Positions 38,501 through 48,782 of a DNA stretch of 63,773 bases are shown in pieces. The notes beneath the pieces were generated by a model. It did no database searches. It saw only the letters and a program-made list of their open reading frames with translations, and was not told where the DNA came from. The stretch is from Rhizobiaceae bacterium (GTDB taxonomy: Bacteria; Pseudomonadota; Alphaproteobacteria; Rhizobiales; Rhizobiaceae): the NCBI GenBank assembly GCA_905339215.1, contig CAJPFN010000059.1:1-63773 (forward strand). The letters are read 5' to 3'. How positions within the stretch are numbered: the stretch's first letter is position 1; each line of letters begins with the position of its first letter. The position numbers and the translations under genes are program-made.

Positions 38501-39057
38501 TCGATGATGGCGACCGATTCCAGCTCGAGACCGTTGCGCGACAGGTCCTCCTGGGCGAACTCGCGGACCCGGGCGACGTAGGTGGCGCGCTGCTCGTGCA
38601 TCTCGGCGATCGTCATGTCGCCGGCGATGGCGCGAAGCGCGGATTCGAATTTGCCGGACAGCAGGCCGTGGATGTTCTCGGCGTTGAGGGTACGGCGGCC
38701 CAGCGTGGAGGCGGCAATCGAGACGGCTTCGCGCGTCGGGCGGACACGCACGTAGAACTCGGCCTCGACATCGACGCGGATGCGGTCGCGGGTGATCAGC
38801 GCGTTGTCCTTGTTGCGCACCACGGACAGCGGGATGGAGTTCATGTTGACGGGCGTGATGTCGTGGATGATCGGCCAGACGAAGGCGCCGCCGTCGATGA
38901 CCACCTTTTCGCCGAGGAAACCGGTCCGGACGAAGGCGATTTCCTTGGTCGACCTTCGGTAGAGCCAGTTCATCACCCAGTAGGTGATGGCGATGACGAT
39001 GACCGCCAGAATGAACCACAGGATGAGCTGGCCTATCAGCTGCCCGGTCACTGTCAT
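35539..39057 (-). CDS. Giant flotillin/SPFH-domain protein with a hendecad coiled coil
   Basis: A 1172-residue membrane scaffold protein, about twice the usual bacterial flotillin (YqiK/FloT). The N-terminus has one transmembrane helix (LILWFILAVIVIAITYWVM), then an SPFH domain to about residue 215 (VVIDGGAFVWPIIHDIT, LNAENIHGLLSGKFE). Residues about 285-840 are a run of some 50 eleven-residue units mostly starting R/E-I-A (see the repeat entry), then a heptad-like charged coil, and a flotillin-type C-terminal tail with a Gly/Ser-rich segment (QGNGGSGGSPTDE). Start: ATG 39057 with GGAGG 7 nt upstream; ATG 39063 (ATGA overlap) is possible. It probably clusters or anchors the transporter and enzymes at the membrane. 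Confidence 0.9.
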   Translation of the reverse strand: MTVTGQLIGQLILWFILAVIVIAITYWVMNWLYRRSTKEIAFVRTGFLGEKVVIDGGAFVWPIIHDITPVNMNSIPLSVVRNKDNALITRDRIRVDVEAEFYVRVRPTREAVSIAASTLGRRTLNAENIHGLLSGKFESALRAIAGDMTIAEMHEQRATYVARVREFAQEDLSRNGLELESVAIIDIDQTALEYFNPSNRFDAEGLTALIRDIEERRKLRNDIEQDSMIRIRARNLEAEKQALQIEQEAEEARLIQEREIEFRRAQQRAELARERAERDTDAERAQLLAREAIERARLTNEMAIAETRISTEREVRQREIDRQKAIEAAEISSREEIEKARILQERAVTEARIANEKETESLEIARRRAIEEAEISAKESTERARIAQEQAVTEARIARDRETQTREIERQRQIDHAQIAAREEVEKARILQERAVTEARIANEEETRRREIQRNQTVEEAEIAAREATEKLRIAEAATVSQERIATDKRIRELEIERQKAIEEAEIAARQATEAARIAREKRLAAERIAYEQDMREREIARNRALEQAEVASREVVEAARIEVEARIDRERIASREETQLRETAAMEATETARIAQLRRVDSERIAAETETRSREIERNTRLETVEVASRHSVDRVRIENEAETAKERIAREERTRALEIARNRTVEEAQVTAEEAVEAARIAQRRALDAARIAADAEIRSREIERNAAVETAEVATRRGVDQVRIEKEAETTAERIARDEKIRSLEIARNQALDEAQVAADEAVEAARIAQKKTLDAERIAAEQAVRERAIVREEVVEAKEIQRREAVERQRIAAELELERERIASQKTREVIDIDRKKSVEVADQQRVIEIAAKKSERAGADAKVRVAEIQAQRDVETADVERERAIEAARLERRRSLEQLEIARVQALREAEIASREEIERARIASDRGLDEARIGQETERRRLEVRREHDVETAQMDKAIALYRKSLEESAARVEADAARVRAAEAEEKVKTTRATEEAKRRRSVDVLMAEKEAEEKKIAAEAERIRKSVEAEAQKLLNEAENVLTDAARFSLFRRKLLEHVEGIVAASVKPLEKINDIRIVQMDGLSQGNGGSGGSPTDEVINSALRYRVQAPLIDSLLSDIGIDGSNLAKQGGLIREASDMQRIASDTAKAAKAKPSGGSEGKGD
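36545..38205 (-). repeat. Coding tandem repeat: about 50 eleven-residue units (33 bp) in 132-bp super-repeats
   Basis: Within the flotillin gene, consecutive 11-residue units such as RIANEKETESL, EIARRRAIEEA, EISAKESTERA, RIAQEQAVTEA run without a break of phase. Most units group by four into 44-residue blocks (pattern R-E-E/Q-R), with one three-unit block. An eleven-residue (hendecad) period is the mark of an almost straight or slightly right-handed coiled coil. Fifty units would span roughly 80 nm as a single helix at 0.15 nm per residue. Confidence 0.85.
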
Positions 39058-39059
39058 GG

Positions 39060-39937
39060 TCATTCCTCCCTTGCCCGTCCGTCCGCCGCGGAGCGCCCCG
39101 CCCCTGCGGCACGATTCGATGAAATGCGCTTGAAGCGGCGCGTCTGCTCGGTCAGCGCCGTTTCGACCGGCAGCCGCTCCATCGAGGAGGCGCCGTAGAA
39201 TCCGTGGCAGTTCCTGGTCTCGCGCAGGATGAACTCGGCGTCGGCCGGCTCTGCGACCGGGCCGCCGTGGACGAGCACCAGCACATCCGGATTGACCTTC
39301 AGCGCGGCCTCCGCCCATTCGTCGACCAGCGCCGGGCAGTCGGCGAGCTTCAACGCCGTGTGCGCGCCGATCGAACCGCCGGTGGTCAGCCCGAGATGGC
39401 ACACGACGATGTCGGCACCGGCCCTGGCCATCGCCGCGGCGTCGTCGGTGTTGAAGACGTAGGGCGTGGTCAGCATGTCGCGGGCCCGCGCCCTGGCGAT
39501 CATGTCGACCTCGAGCCCGTACGACATGCCGGTCTCCTCGAGATTGGCGCGGAAGACGCCATCGATCAGGCCGACGGTCGGGAAGTTCTGCACGCCGGAG
39601 AAGCCGATGCGCTTCAGGTCATCCAAAAAGACGTCCATCAGGCGGAACGGATCGGTGGCATTGACGCCGGCGAGCACCGGCGTGCGCTTCACAACCGGCA
39701 GCACCTCGGCGGCCATCTCGACGACGATGGCGTTGGCGTCGCCATAGGCGAGCAGGCCCGCGAGCGAGCCGCGGCCGGCCATGCGGTAGCGACCGGAATT
39801 GTAGATGACGATCAGGTCGATGCCGCCGGCCTCCTCGCACTTGGCGGAAAGCCCGGTACCGGCACCGCCGCCGACGATGGGCTCGCCGCGCGCGACCATG
39901 GCGCGGAAGCGTTCGAGAATGGCGCTGCGCTCGTGCC

Positions 39938-39941
<4 letters not shown>
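39060..39941 (-). CDS. Phosphoenolpyruvate hydrolase-like TIM-barrel protein (Tm-1 C-terminal-domain family)
   Basis: A 293-residue TIM barrel. Seen: [61 protein letters not shown] and [14 protein letters not shown], the hallmarks of the family annotated as PEP hydrolase or TIM-barrel signal-transduction protein. In plant Tm-1 the same domain is fused behind a UPF0261 domain; here UPF0261 sits at the end of the preceding gene, with a 4-nt overlap (ATGA). The biochemical activity of the family is not settled. Confidence 0.88.
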
Positions 39942-42116
<2,175 letters not shown>

Positions 42117-42124
<8 letters not shown>

Positions 42125-42920
42125 GACCGCCTCCGAGGTAGAGTTCCTGGACCTCGGCGTCGCTCTCGATCTCGCGCGGGGTGCCTTCCTTGAAGATGCG
42201 GCCGTTGTGCATCATCGACACGGTCTCGGCGACGCGGAGCGCCACGTCCATGTCGTGCTCGATGATGATGAAGCCGATATGCGACGGCAGGCCGGTGAGG
42301 ATGGCGACGAGGTCGGCGCGCTCGGCCGGAGACAGGCCCGCTGCCGGCTCGTCGAACAGGATCAGCCGCGGCGCGCCCGCCTGGGCCAGCGCGATCTCCA
42401 GCTGCCGCTGCTGGCCGTAGGAGAGTTCGGATACCTTCGTGTCGCGCGCGGCCGTCATGTGGACGGCGTCGATCAGTTCGCGGGCGCGCGCCATCAAGAC
42501 GTCGCTGCGGCCGGGCCTGAGCAGCGAGAAGCGGCCGCGGCTCACCCCCCGGCAGGCGAGGTAGACGTTCTCCGTGACGGTGAGGCCGGTGAACAGAAGC
42601 GAGATCTGGTAGGTGCGGCGCAGGCCGCGGCGGATGCGCTCGTGGGCCGGGAAGCGGGTGACGTCCTCGCCGAACAGGCGGATGGCACCGGAGGTCGGCA
42701 GGAAATCGCCGGTGACGCAGTTGAACAACGTCGTCTTGCCGGCGCCGTTGGAGCCGAGCACGGCGCGCCGCTCGCCGGGTTTGACCGTCAGCGTCACGTC
42801 GGTGAGCGCGGCGAGCGCGCCGAAGGTCTTGGTGACGCCGCGCAGCTCAAGCGCGTTGCCGGCGAAGGCGGTACTCGACAGCGCGGCCTGCGACATGACC
42901 TGGGAGACGCGTGCGTTCAT
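42117..42920 (-). CDS. livG: Branched-chain-type ABC transporter ATPase LivG
   Basis: A 267-residue ATPase of the HAAT (branched-chain amino acid/amide) transporter family: Walker A GSNGAGKTT, signature LSYGQQRQ, Walker B LILFDEPAAGLSP, His switch IIIEHDMDVAL. The N-terminus has a 25-residue non-conserved extension before LELRGVTKTFG. Overlaps livM by ATGA and the LivF fusion by 8 nt. Substrate specificity lies with the binding protein, not here. Confidence 0.93.
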
Positions 42921-43969
42921 CGCTCGGCCCCCGTCAGCGGATCGACGCGGCGGTTGCGCGAATTGCGCCAGCGGTCCCATAGCCCGAGCACGCCGTCGGG
43001 CGAGAAGTAGACGATGACCAGGAAGCCGATGCCGACGAGCAGCTTGAAGCGCTCGCCGGACATGCCGAACGCGGTGAGCACGTCGGGCGTGAAGGCGCGC
43101 AGCAGCACGTAGATCAGCGCGCCGACGAAGGGGCCGACCGGGCGCGCGATGCCGCCGACAACGGCGATCACGAGAATGTCGATGGCCGCCGGGATGCCGG
43201 CCGTGCCCGGCGAGATCTGGGCGTTCTGCCACACCAGCAGGATGCCGCCGACCGCGGCGATCACCGAGGCGAAGGTATAGGCGAAGATGCGGTGGGCGGT
43301 GACGTTGAAGCCTAGCGCGGCCATGCGCCGGGGATTGTCGCGCACGCCCTGCAACGCCAGCCCGAACGGCGACCGCGCCACATAGCGCACGGCGAGATAG
43401 GAGAGCACCGCGCAGCCGAGCGCGAGGTAGTAGAACGGGATCGGCTGACGCCAGTCGACGCCGAACAGATGCGGCGGCACAACCAGGTTGAAGCCCGAAT
43501 AGCCGTTGAAGATCACGTAGTTCTGGCGGGCGAAGTAGAAGAACGCGCTGGCGATCGCCAGCGTGATCATGATCGTGTAGATGCCCTCGGTGCGCACCGC
43601 TAGCGCCCCGACCAGGGTGGCGAACACGGCGGCGATAACGATTGCGACGGGGATGTAGATCCACCACGGCAAGCCGAGCGAGATGGCGGCGACCCCGCTG
43701 GAGCCGAGAATGGCGACGCCATAACCGCCGAGCCCGGCGACCGTCATCTGCAGGAGGCTGACCATGCCGCCATAGCCGGCAAGGAACTGCAGCGACAACG
43801 CGATCATGCCGAGGATGAAGGCCCAGCCGAAGACCTGGAAGAGGATGAAGTCGTTGGCAACGGCAGGCATGAGGACGGCCACGACGGCAACCACCCACCA
43901 TGCCGCCGGGATCCGGCTGTACCAGGCCGGGCGCCGCTCGATCGGACTTGCGTCGCCGATGACGGCCAC
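42917..43969 (-). CDS. livM: Branched-chain-type ABC transporter permease LivM
   Basis: A 350-residue inner-membrane permease with 9-10 helices. The family landmarks are FLAGYGGMVSLLQMTVAGLGGY, the coupling loop RSPFGLALQGVRDNPRRMAALG, and VGGIARPVGPFVGA. Start is GTG 43969, directly after the livH TAG; GGAGG stands 7 nt upstream, and no in-frame ATG lies nearby. Part of the HAAT transporter. Confidence 0.93.
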   Translation of the reverse strand: MAVIGDASPIERRPAWYSRIPAAWWVVAVVAVLMPAVANDFILFQVFGWAFILGMIALSLQFLAGYGGMVSLLQMTVAGLGGYGVAILGSSGVAAISLGLPWWIYIPVAIVIAAVFATLVGALAVRTEGIYTIMITLAIASAFFYFARQNYVIFNGYSGFNLVVPPHLFGVDWRQPIPFYYLALGCAVLSYLAVRYVARSPFGLALQGVRDNPRRMAALGFNVTAHRIFAYTFASVIAAVGGILLVWQNAQISPGTAGIPAAIDILVIAVVGGIARPVGPFVGALIYVLLRAFTPDVLTAFGMSGERFKLLVGIGFLVIVYFSPDGVLGLWDRWRNSRNRRVDPLTGAER

Positions 43970-44983
43970 CTAGCGCCCTCCGCCGAGCAGGCCTTGCGGG
44001 CGGAACGCCAGCACGAGCGCCATGATGAGGAAGGTGAACACCACCGAATAGGTCGGCGCGTAGACCGAGCCGAGTTGCTCGGCGAGACCGACGATCAGCG
44101 CCCCGAGCGCGGCGCCCGGTATCGAGCCCATGCCGCCGACGATCACCACCACCAGCGAGGCGAGCAGGAAGCGCACGTCCTCGCCCGGCGACAGCGACTG
44201 GAACGTGCCGCCGACGATGCCGCCGATGCCGGCGAGGCCCGCGCCGAAGGCGAACACCGCGACGAAGACGAACTGGATGCGCACGCCCGAGGCCGCCAGC
44301 ATCTCCCGGTCGTCGACGCCGGCGCGGATCAGCATGCCGATGCGCGTGCGGTTCAACGCCAGCCACATCAGCACGCCGATGACGATCGCCGCGACGAGAA
44401 TGGCGATGCGCACGGCCGGATAGGAGAGGTAGACCACCTCGCCGTTCGACTTGATCGAGGAGATGACCGGCAGCCTGGTCGGGCCGCTCAGCCAGTCCGG
44501 CGTGAGGATCGTGTAGGACTGCCCGCCCCATATCCACAGCAGGATGTCGGCGAAGACGATCGACAGGCCGATGGTGACGAGGGTCTGGCGCAGGTCCTCG
44601 CCCTCCATCCTGCGGAACACGACATATTGCAGGACGACGCCGATCAGTCCGACGACGATGAAGACGAAGACGAAGGAGATGAGCCAAAGGCCCGTCGCCT
44701 CGGAGAATTCGAAGCCGAGGTAGCCGCCGATGAGATAGAGCGAGCCGTGGGCGAGGTTGACGTTGCGCATAAGGCCGAAGATCAGCGTGAAGCCGCTCGC
44801 CACGAGGAAATAGAGCCCGCCGAGCGTGACGCCGGAAAAGACGGCGTTGAGGAAGATGCGCTTCTTGCCGAACACCTCCTCGAGTCCGTCCGGCCAGGGG
44901 GCGAAGATCGCCCATAGCAGCACCGCCGCCAGGAAGGTCAGGACGACCGACCAGGCTGGATGGCGCTGCATGAATTCTCCCAT
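43970..44983 (-). CDS. livH: Branched-chain-type ABC transporter permease LivH
   Basis: A 337-residue inner-membrane permease: SGFTLIFGLMRNVNLAHGSLY, the coupling loop LNRTRIGMLIRAGVDDREMLAASG, and GGMGSIPGAALGALIVG. Start is ATG 44983 with AGGAG 7 nt upstream; an upstream in-frame start gives an Arg-rich non-conserved tail. It is the first gene of the unbroken 17-gene run. A 131-nt gap separates it from the AraC gene, where its promoter may lie, though I see no clear boxes. Confidence 0.92.
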   Translation of the reverse strand: MGEFMQRHPAWSVVLTFLAAVLLWAIFAPWPDGLEEVFGKKRIFLNAVFSGVTLGGLYFLVASGFTLIFGLMRNVNLAHGSLYLIGGYLGFEFSEATGLWLISFVFVFIVVGLIGVVLQYVVFRRMEGEDLRQTLVTIGLSIVFADILLWIWGGQSYTILTPDWLSGPTRLPVISSIKSNGEVVYLSYPAVRIAILVAAIVIGVLMWLALNRTRIGMLIRAGVDDREMLAASGVRIQFVFVAVFAFGAGLAGIGGIVGGTFQSLSPGEDVRFLLASLVVVIVGGMGSIPGAALGALIVGLAEQLGSVYAPTYSVVFTFLIMALVLAFRPQGLLGGGR

Positions 44984-45114
44984 CAATCGCTCCTGCCCGC
45001 CGCGCCCTCGCCGCCTCAGGCGACGTGTCTCCCCGCATAGGCCCACAGTCTAGGCGGGGCGTCGCGGACCGGCATACCTTTCAGTTTCGCACCGTCGCCC
45101 ATAGTCGGCCTTTT

Positions 45115-45951
45115 TCAGTCAAGGGCAGTCGTCACCGTGACGCTCCGGCGGTAGTCAGAAGGGGCCACCACGCCATTGGCGATGAAGAAGCGGGAGAAAC
45201 TCGCCTGGCTGGAGAAACCGAGATCGAGGCCGATCGCGGTGACGGCGTCGTGGGACGCCGAAAGCCTGTGGATCGCCGACTCCATGCGCAGGGCATTCAT
45301 GTAGATGTTGGGCGTCACCCCGACATGCTGGCGGAACAGTTTGAAGAAATGCGGCCGCGACAGCCCGGCCTTGCGGGCGATCTCGTCGAGGGTGGTCAGC
45401 CCGACGCCCTCGCGCATCAGGCGCAAAGAGGTCCGGACGCGGAAATCCCAGACCGGCAGTGGCCGGCCGACGAAGGCCGTGCCCTCGTGCGTCCACTGCC
45501 ACGACTGGTCGAAGCAGGCCTGGGTGAGTGCGCAGAGTACGTCCTCGACATTGCCGCCGCCGTCGCCGTCCTCGAGCATCGCCCGCGCGATGCGGAAGAC
45601 GTGGCGCGTGATCGGATCGTTGGCCTCGATGGCGACGCGGCCGAAGCGCAGCGACGAGGTCGCCCGCCGCGACGCCTCAAGGAACCAGCCGGGCTTGATG
45701 TAGAGGACGAGCGCCAGCAGCGTCCCGTTCGACCTGGGGCGGTAATAGTGCGGCTGCCACGGGCTGATGGCGACCGCCTGTCCGGGCGAGATGGGGAAGG
45801 CCTTGCCTTCGACCACCATTTCGGCAGGCGAACCTTCGACGAAAAAGACCAGATGCCCTTCGCGATGCGCGTGAAGCACCATCGCCCGGTCCATGTTGTA
45901 CAGGCAAACACGACCGAAGGAGCCGTGTAGCACCGCGACTGCAGTACTCAT
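45115..45951 (-). CDS. AraC-family transcriptional regulator
   Basis: A 278-residue regulator. The N-terminal cupin-like sensing domain includes HAHREGHLVFFVEGSPAEM and GQAVAISPWQPHYYRP. The C-terminal domain has two helix-turn-helices, TLDEIARKAGLSRPHFFKLFRQHVG and AVTAIGLDLGFSSQASFSRFF. ATG 45951 has GGGAGGA close upstream. Its place just before livH, in the same direction, makes it the likely local regulator of the operon, with the substrate or an intermediate as inducer. Confidence 0.92.
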   Translation of the reverse strand: MSTAVAVLHGSFGRVCLYNMDRAMVLHAHREGHLVFFVEGSPAEMVVEGKAFPISPGQAVAISPWQPHYYRPRSNGTLLALVLYIKPGWFLEASRRATSSLRFGRVAIEANDPITRHVFRIARAMLEDGDGGGNVEDVLCALTQACFDQSWQWTHEGTAFVGRPLPVWDFRVRTSLRLMREGVGLTTLDEIARKAGLSRPHFFKLFRQHVGVTPNIYMNALRMESAIHRLSASHDAVTAIGLDLGFSSQASFSRFFIANGVVAPSDYRRSVTVTTALD

Positions 45952-46029
45952 CTTCCTCCCCGATGCATTCTGGCGATGCACTCGACCATCAAGATTGACC
46001 CAGCGTCATGGGAAAGTCAAAAACCGCGA

Positions 46030-47163
46030 TCAAAACGCCGCCTCCAGCATCGCCTTGTAGTCACCCGCGGTGGCCAGCCGCGGGTTCGTCCGGTTCGCCG
46101 GATCGGCCTCCGCCCGGCGCGAAACGGGACCGAGCGTGGTGCGCCCGACACCGGCGACGCCGAGGCGGACGGGCAGCGCCAGGCGCGCACCAAGATCGGC
46201 GACGGCCTGCGGCAGGTCCGCCGCTGCCGGCAGGCGCATGGCTTGCTTGATCAGCCTGTAGCGGCCGCCGACCGCCGGCGCGTTGAAGGCGAGCACCTGC
46301 GGCGCCAGCGCGGCATGGAAGCGGCCGTGGCGTGCGGCCGCCGCGGTCGGCGTCTCCTCGAGCGCGTGCGCAAGCGCATGGATGCCGCCCAGTCCCTTTT
46401 CCTCGGCGAGGGCGCCATTGAGCGCCGCCGCCAGAAGCTCGCGCCGCGCCTCGAGGTCGCCGCGGTCGGCCACGGCGCGTTCGAGCACTGCCGCCGCGCG
46501 GCGCAGCCCTTCGAGGGCAATCCCGTCGGCGGGCGGATTCCAGTCGGCGCAAAGATAGGTCTCGATGCAATGGACGATGACGTCCATGCCAGCCGCGGCG
46601 ACCGCTTCGCGGGGCTCTTCGCCCATCAGGGTGGGATCGCACAACGCCGCAGCGGGAAGCATCGGCGCGCCGATCAGCGTCACGCGCCGGCCGTCGCTGC
46701 GCACAATGCCGGCGCAGCGGCTCAACCCTGCGCCGCTAGCCGCGCTGGTCGGGATGACGATCGCCGGAGAACCGGCCGCGCGCATGCGGACCGGAGCGCC
46801 GGCGCCGTCGAGGCGCCGTGTCAGGGCTGCCGGATCGGCGCCGGTCAGGGAGAGGATCTTGGCGAGGTCGATCGCGGTGGCGCCGCCGAAACCGATGATG
46901 CCATCGCAGCGTCCGGTCGCGAACAGTTGCGCCGCCGCGAGCAGGTCCTCCTCGCGGCCGGTCGATGGCGGAACGTCGAGGACCTTCGGCCGGACCTGCT
47001 CCGGCAGGGCGGCGAGCAGGCGCTCGAATGCCCTGCCCTGTAGGATCTGGTCGGTGATCACCAGCGGTCGCGCGATGCGCTGGTAGTCGAGCTCCGCCTC
47101 GATGGCGTCCTCGAGAACGCTGTCGGCAAAATGAACACGCGAAAGGTAGGTGATGAGCGACAT
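46030..47163 (-). CDS. Iron-containing alcohol dehydrogenase / maleylacetate reductase-like
   Basis: A 377-residue group III metal-dependent dehydrogenase. The NAD(P) motif is GFGGATAIDLAK; metal ligands are probably the Asp and His of AGMDVIVHCIETY, the His of GGIHALAHALE and the His of ARHGRFHAAL. The family includes 1,2-diol, butanol and maleylacetate reductases, the last common in aromatic pathways. No residue here decides among them. It lies 78 nt upstream of araC, same direction. Confidence 0.87.
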   Translation of the reverse strand: MSLITYLSRVHFADSVLEDAIEAELDYQRIARPLVITDQILQGRAFERLLAALPEQVRPKVLDVPPSTGREEDLLAAAQLFATGRCDGIIGFGGATAIDLAKILSLTGADPAALTRRLDGAGAPVRMRAAGSPAIVIPTSAASGAGLSRCAGIVRSDGRRVTLIGAPMLPAAALCDPTLMGEEPREAVAAAGMDVIVHCIETYLCADWNPPADGIALEGLRRAAAVLERAVADRGDLEARRELLAAALNGALAEEKGLGGIHALAHALEETPTAAAARHGRFHAALAPQVLAFNAPAVGGRYRLIKQAMRLPAAADLPQAVADLGARLALPVRLGVAGVGRTTLGPVSRRAEADPANRTNPRLATAGDYKAMLEAAF

Positions 47164-47219
47164 GACTACCGGCCTCGCCCTGCCGCCGCAAGCGCCGGCA
47201 GGGACGTTCGCAGTCGATA

Positions 47220-47248
47220 ACGGGGGCCCGCCGCCGGCCGGCCCCCGT
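47220..47248 (-). terminator. Hairpin after the ABC binding-protein gene
   Basis: A 9-bp stem ACGGGGGCC/GGCCCCCGT encloses an 11-base GC-rich loop, 13 nt past the binding-protein stop. On the minus strand it is followed only by TTAT, so it is a weak intrinsic terminator or an mRNA-stabilising hairpin that would keep the binding-protein transcript more abundant than downstream genes. Confidence 0.55.
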
Positions 47249-47261
47249 GGCGCCTGGCCGA

Positions 47262-48521
47262 TCAGCCGCCGCGCAGCTTGGCGCAGTCGGGCGTCTCGCG
47301 CGACGGCAAGCCCATGGCGCGGAACTCGTCCGGCGTCATGCCCAGCGTCTGCGTGACGTTGTCCACCTTGGCGACCATCTTGCTCGTCAGGTTGCCGTCG
47401 GCACCCTCGACCACCTCGGTGACGAAGACCGTGCCGGACGCCTGGCGGTTCTCGTTGAGCTTGATCTTGCCGGTCGGGCTGTCGAGCTCGAGGTTGGACA
47501 GCGCCTCGTGGAACTTCTTCTGCCCGTCGCTCAGGTCGCCGCCGATCTGTTCCAGCGCCGTGATGGCGGCGAGCGTCGCCGTGTAGTAGCCGAGGCCGAA
47601 CAGCGACGGGCTGGGGAAGCGCTCGTTCTCGGGGAAGCCGTCCTGGTAGAGCTTCACGTAGGACTGCCAGGCCGGATCCGGGTTGTCGTTGGCGAACGGA
47701 CCGGAGGTCGGCGTGCCGGCAAGGGCTTCCTTGGCGCGGCCCTTGGAAGTCAGCACCGTCTGGTCGGCCATGATGGTGCCGCCGATCAGGTTGGTCTCGG
47801 CGCCGGCCTGCTCGTACTGGTTGAGGAAGTTGATGGCGTCCGTGCCGCCCACGCCGAGGTAGATGGCGTCAACGTCGTCGGGGAGCGCCGCGATGACGCC
47901 GCCGAAGTCCGACGAGCCCAGCGGCACCCAGAAGCGCTCGGCGATGTCGCCGCCCGACTTGCAGAAGTCGACGGCGAAGCCGAGGAAGTTGGTGTAGCCG
48001 AACGAATAGTCCGCCGCGACCGTGGCGATCTTCTTCCAGCCCTTCTCCTTGACCACGTAGCTGCCGAGGCCGTAGCCCCACTGCGAACCGTCGAGGTTGA
48101 AGCGGAAGAAATTCGGCGCCGGGTCGACCCACGTCGTCTCCAGCGCGCCGGAGATGCCGTTGATCACGGTCTTGTCGGGTATGGTCTTGGCGTAGTCGCG
48201 CATGGCGATGCCTTCCGAACCCGACAGCGGGCCGACGATGAAGTCGACCTTGTCCTGCTCGATCAGCTTGCGCGCCTGGCGGATCGTGGTGTCGGGCGTG
48301 GTGTCGGTCGGCGCCACCACCGTCTCGACCTTCTTGCCGGCGATCATGTTGTTGACCTGGCGGAGGGCCAGTTCGACGTTGCGCACGCCGTCCTTGCCGC
48401 CGTCGGCGAATGCGCCTTCGAGGGCCACGAGGATACCGATCTTGATGGTCTCTTGAGCGAAAGCCGGGCTACCGGCGAGGATGGCGCCAATCGCCACTGA
48501 AGCCGTGAGAAATCTTTTCAT
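47262..48521 (-). CDS. ABC transporter substrate-binding protein, LivJ/K (HAAT) type
   Basis: A 419-residue periplasmic protein with a signal peptide (MKRFLTASVAIGAILAGSPAFA, cleavage before QETIKI). The mature part is a type I periplasmic binding fold: IGILVALEGAFADGGKDG, VDFIVGPLSGSEGIA, and AADYSFGYTNFLGFAVDF. It determines specificity of the LivHMGF system encoded 2.3 kb downstream. GGGAGGAATAG precedes the ATG. The ligand is unlikely to be decided from sequence; aromatic acids and amides are common for this subgroup. Confidence 0.92.
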   Translation of the reverse strand: MKRFLTASVAIGAILAGSPAFAQETIKIGILVALEGAFADGGKDGVRNVELALRQVNNMIAGKKVETVVAPTDTTPDTTIRQARKLIEQDKVDFIVGPLSGSEGIAMRDYAKTIPDKTVINGISGALETTWVDPAPNFFRFNLDGSQWGYGLGSYVVKEKGWKKIATVAADYSFGYTNFLGFAVDFCKSGGDIAERFWVPLGSSDFGGVIAALPDDVDAIYLGVGGTDAINFLNQYEQAGAETNLIGGTIMADQTVLTSKGRAKEALAGTPTSGPFANDNPDPAWQSYVKLYQDGFPENERFPSPSLFGLGYYTATLAAITALEQIGGDLSDGQKKFHEALSNLELDSPTGKIKLNENRQASGTVFVTEVVEGADGNLTSKMVAKVDNVTQTLGMTPDEFRAMGLPSRETPDCAKLRGG

Positions 48522-48622
48522 CTATTCCTCCCTGAGCATCCCGCCGTCGCCCATGGCGGCGCGGGAAATGACAGCGTAAGGTTAGGAAATGGACGGACGG
48601 ACGCTGATCCCGAGCGAGATTC

Positions 48623-48628
48623 ATTATA
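48623..48628 (-). promoter_or_regulatory. Candidate -10 box (TATAAT) for the binding-protein gene
   Basis: A perfect TATAAT on the minus strand lies in a short AT-rich island (48619-48650) of an otherwise GC-rich region. It would give a leader of about 95 nt before the ATG at 48521. The -35 region is weak (AACGAA-type), so an activator may be needed. The rest of the 261-bp gap to the divergent monooxygenase gene holds no gene. Confidence 0.5.
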
Positions 48629-48782
48629 TCTTTCAGTATGATTTTCGTTGCCTGTAGGCCGAAAGGGCCACTCGGACCGCTTTCCGGGACGGATGGCGGC
48701 AGCGTTGCGCCCGTCCTGCCGCGTGCTACCAAAGCGCGGTGGCGGTCCGAATTGCCGCCTGTCCCCCGAGAAGGAGAACGGC

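Noticed and set aside
34771-39198. A 1475-codon open frame on the plus strand opposite the flotillin gene
   Set aside because: It mirrors the repetitive, GC-rich flotillin coding sequence, is mostly Leu/Gly/Asp/Ala repeats, has no recognisable domain, and lies antisense to six well-supported genes. It is a codon-bias shadow.
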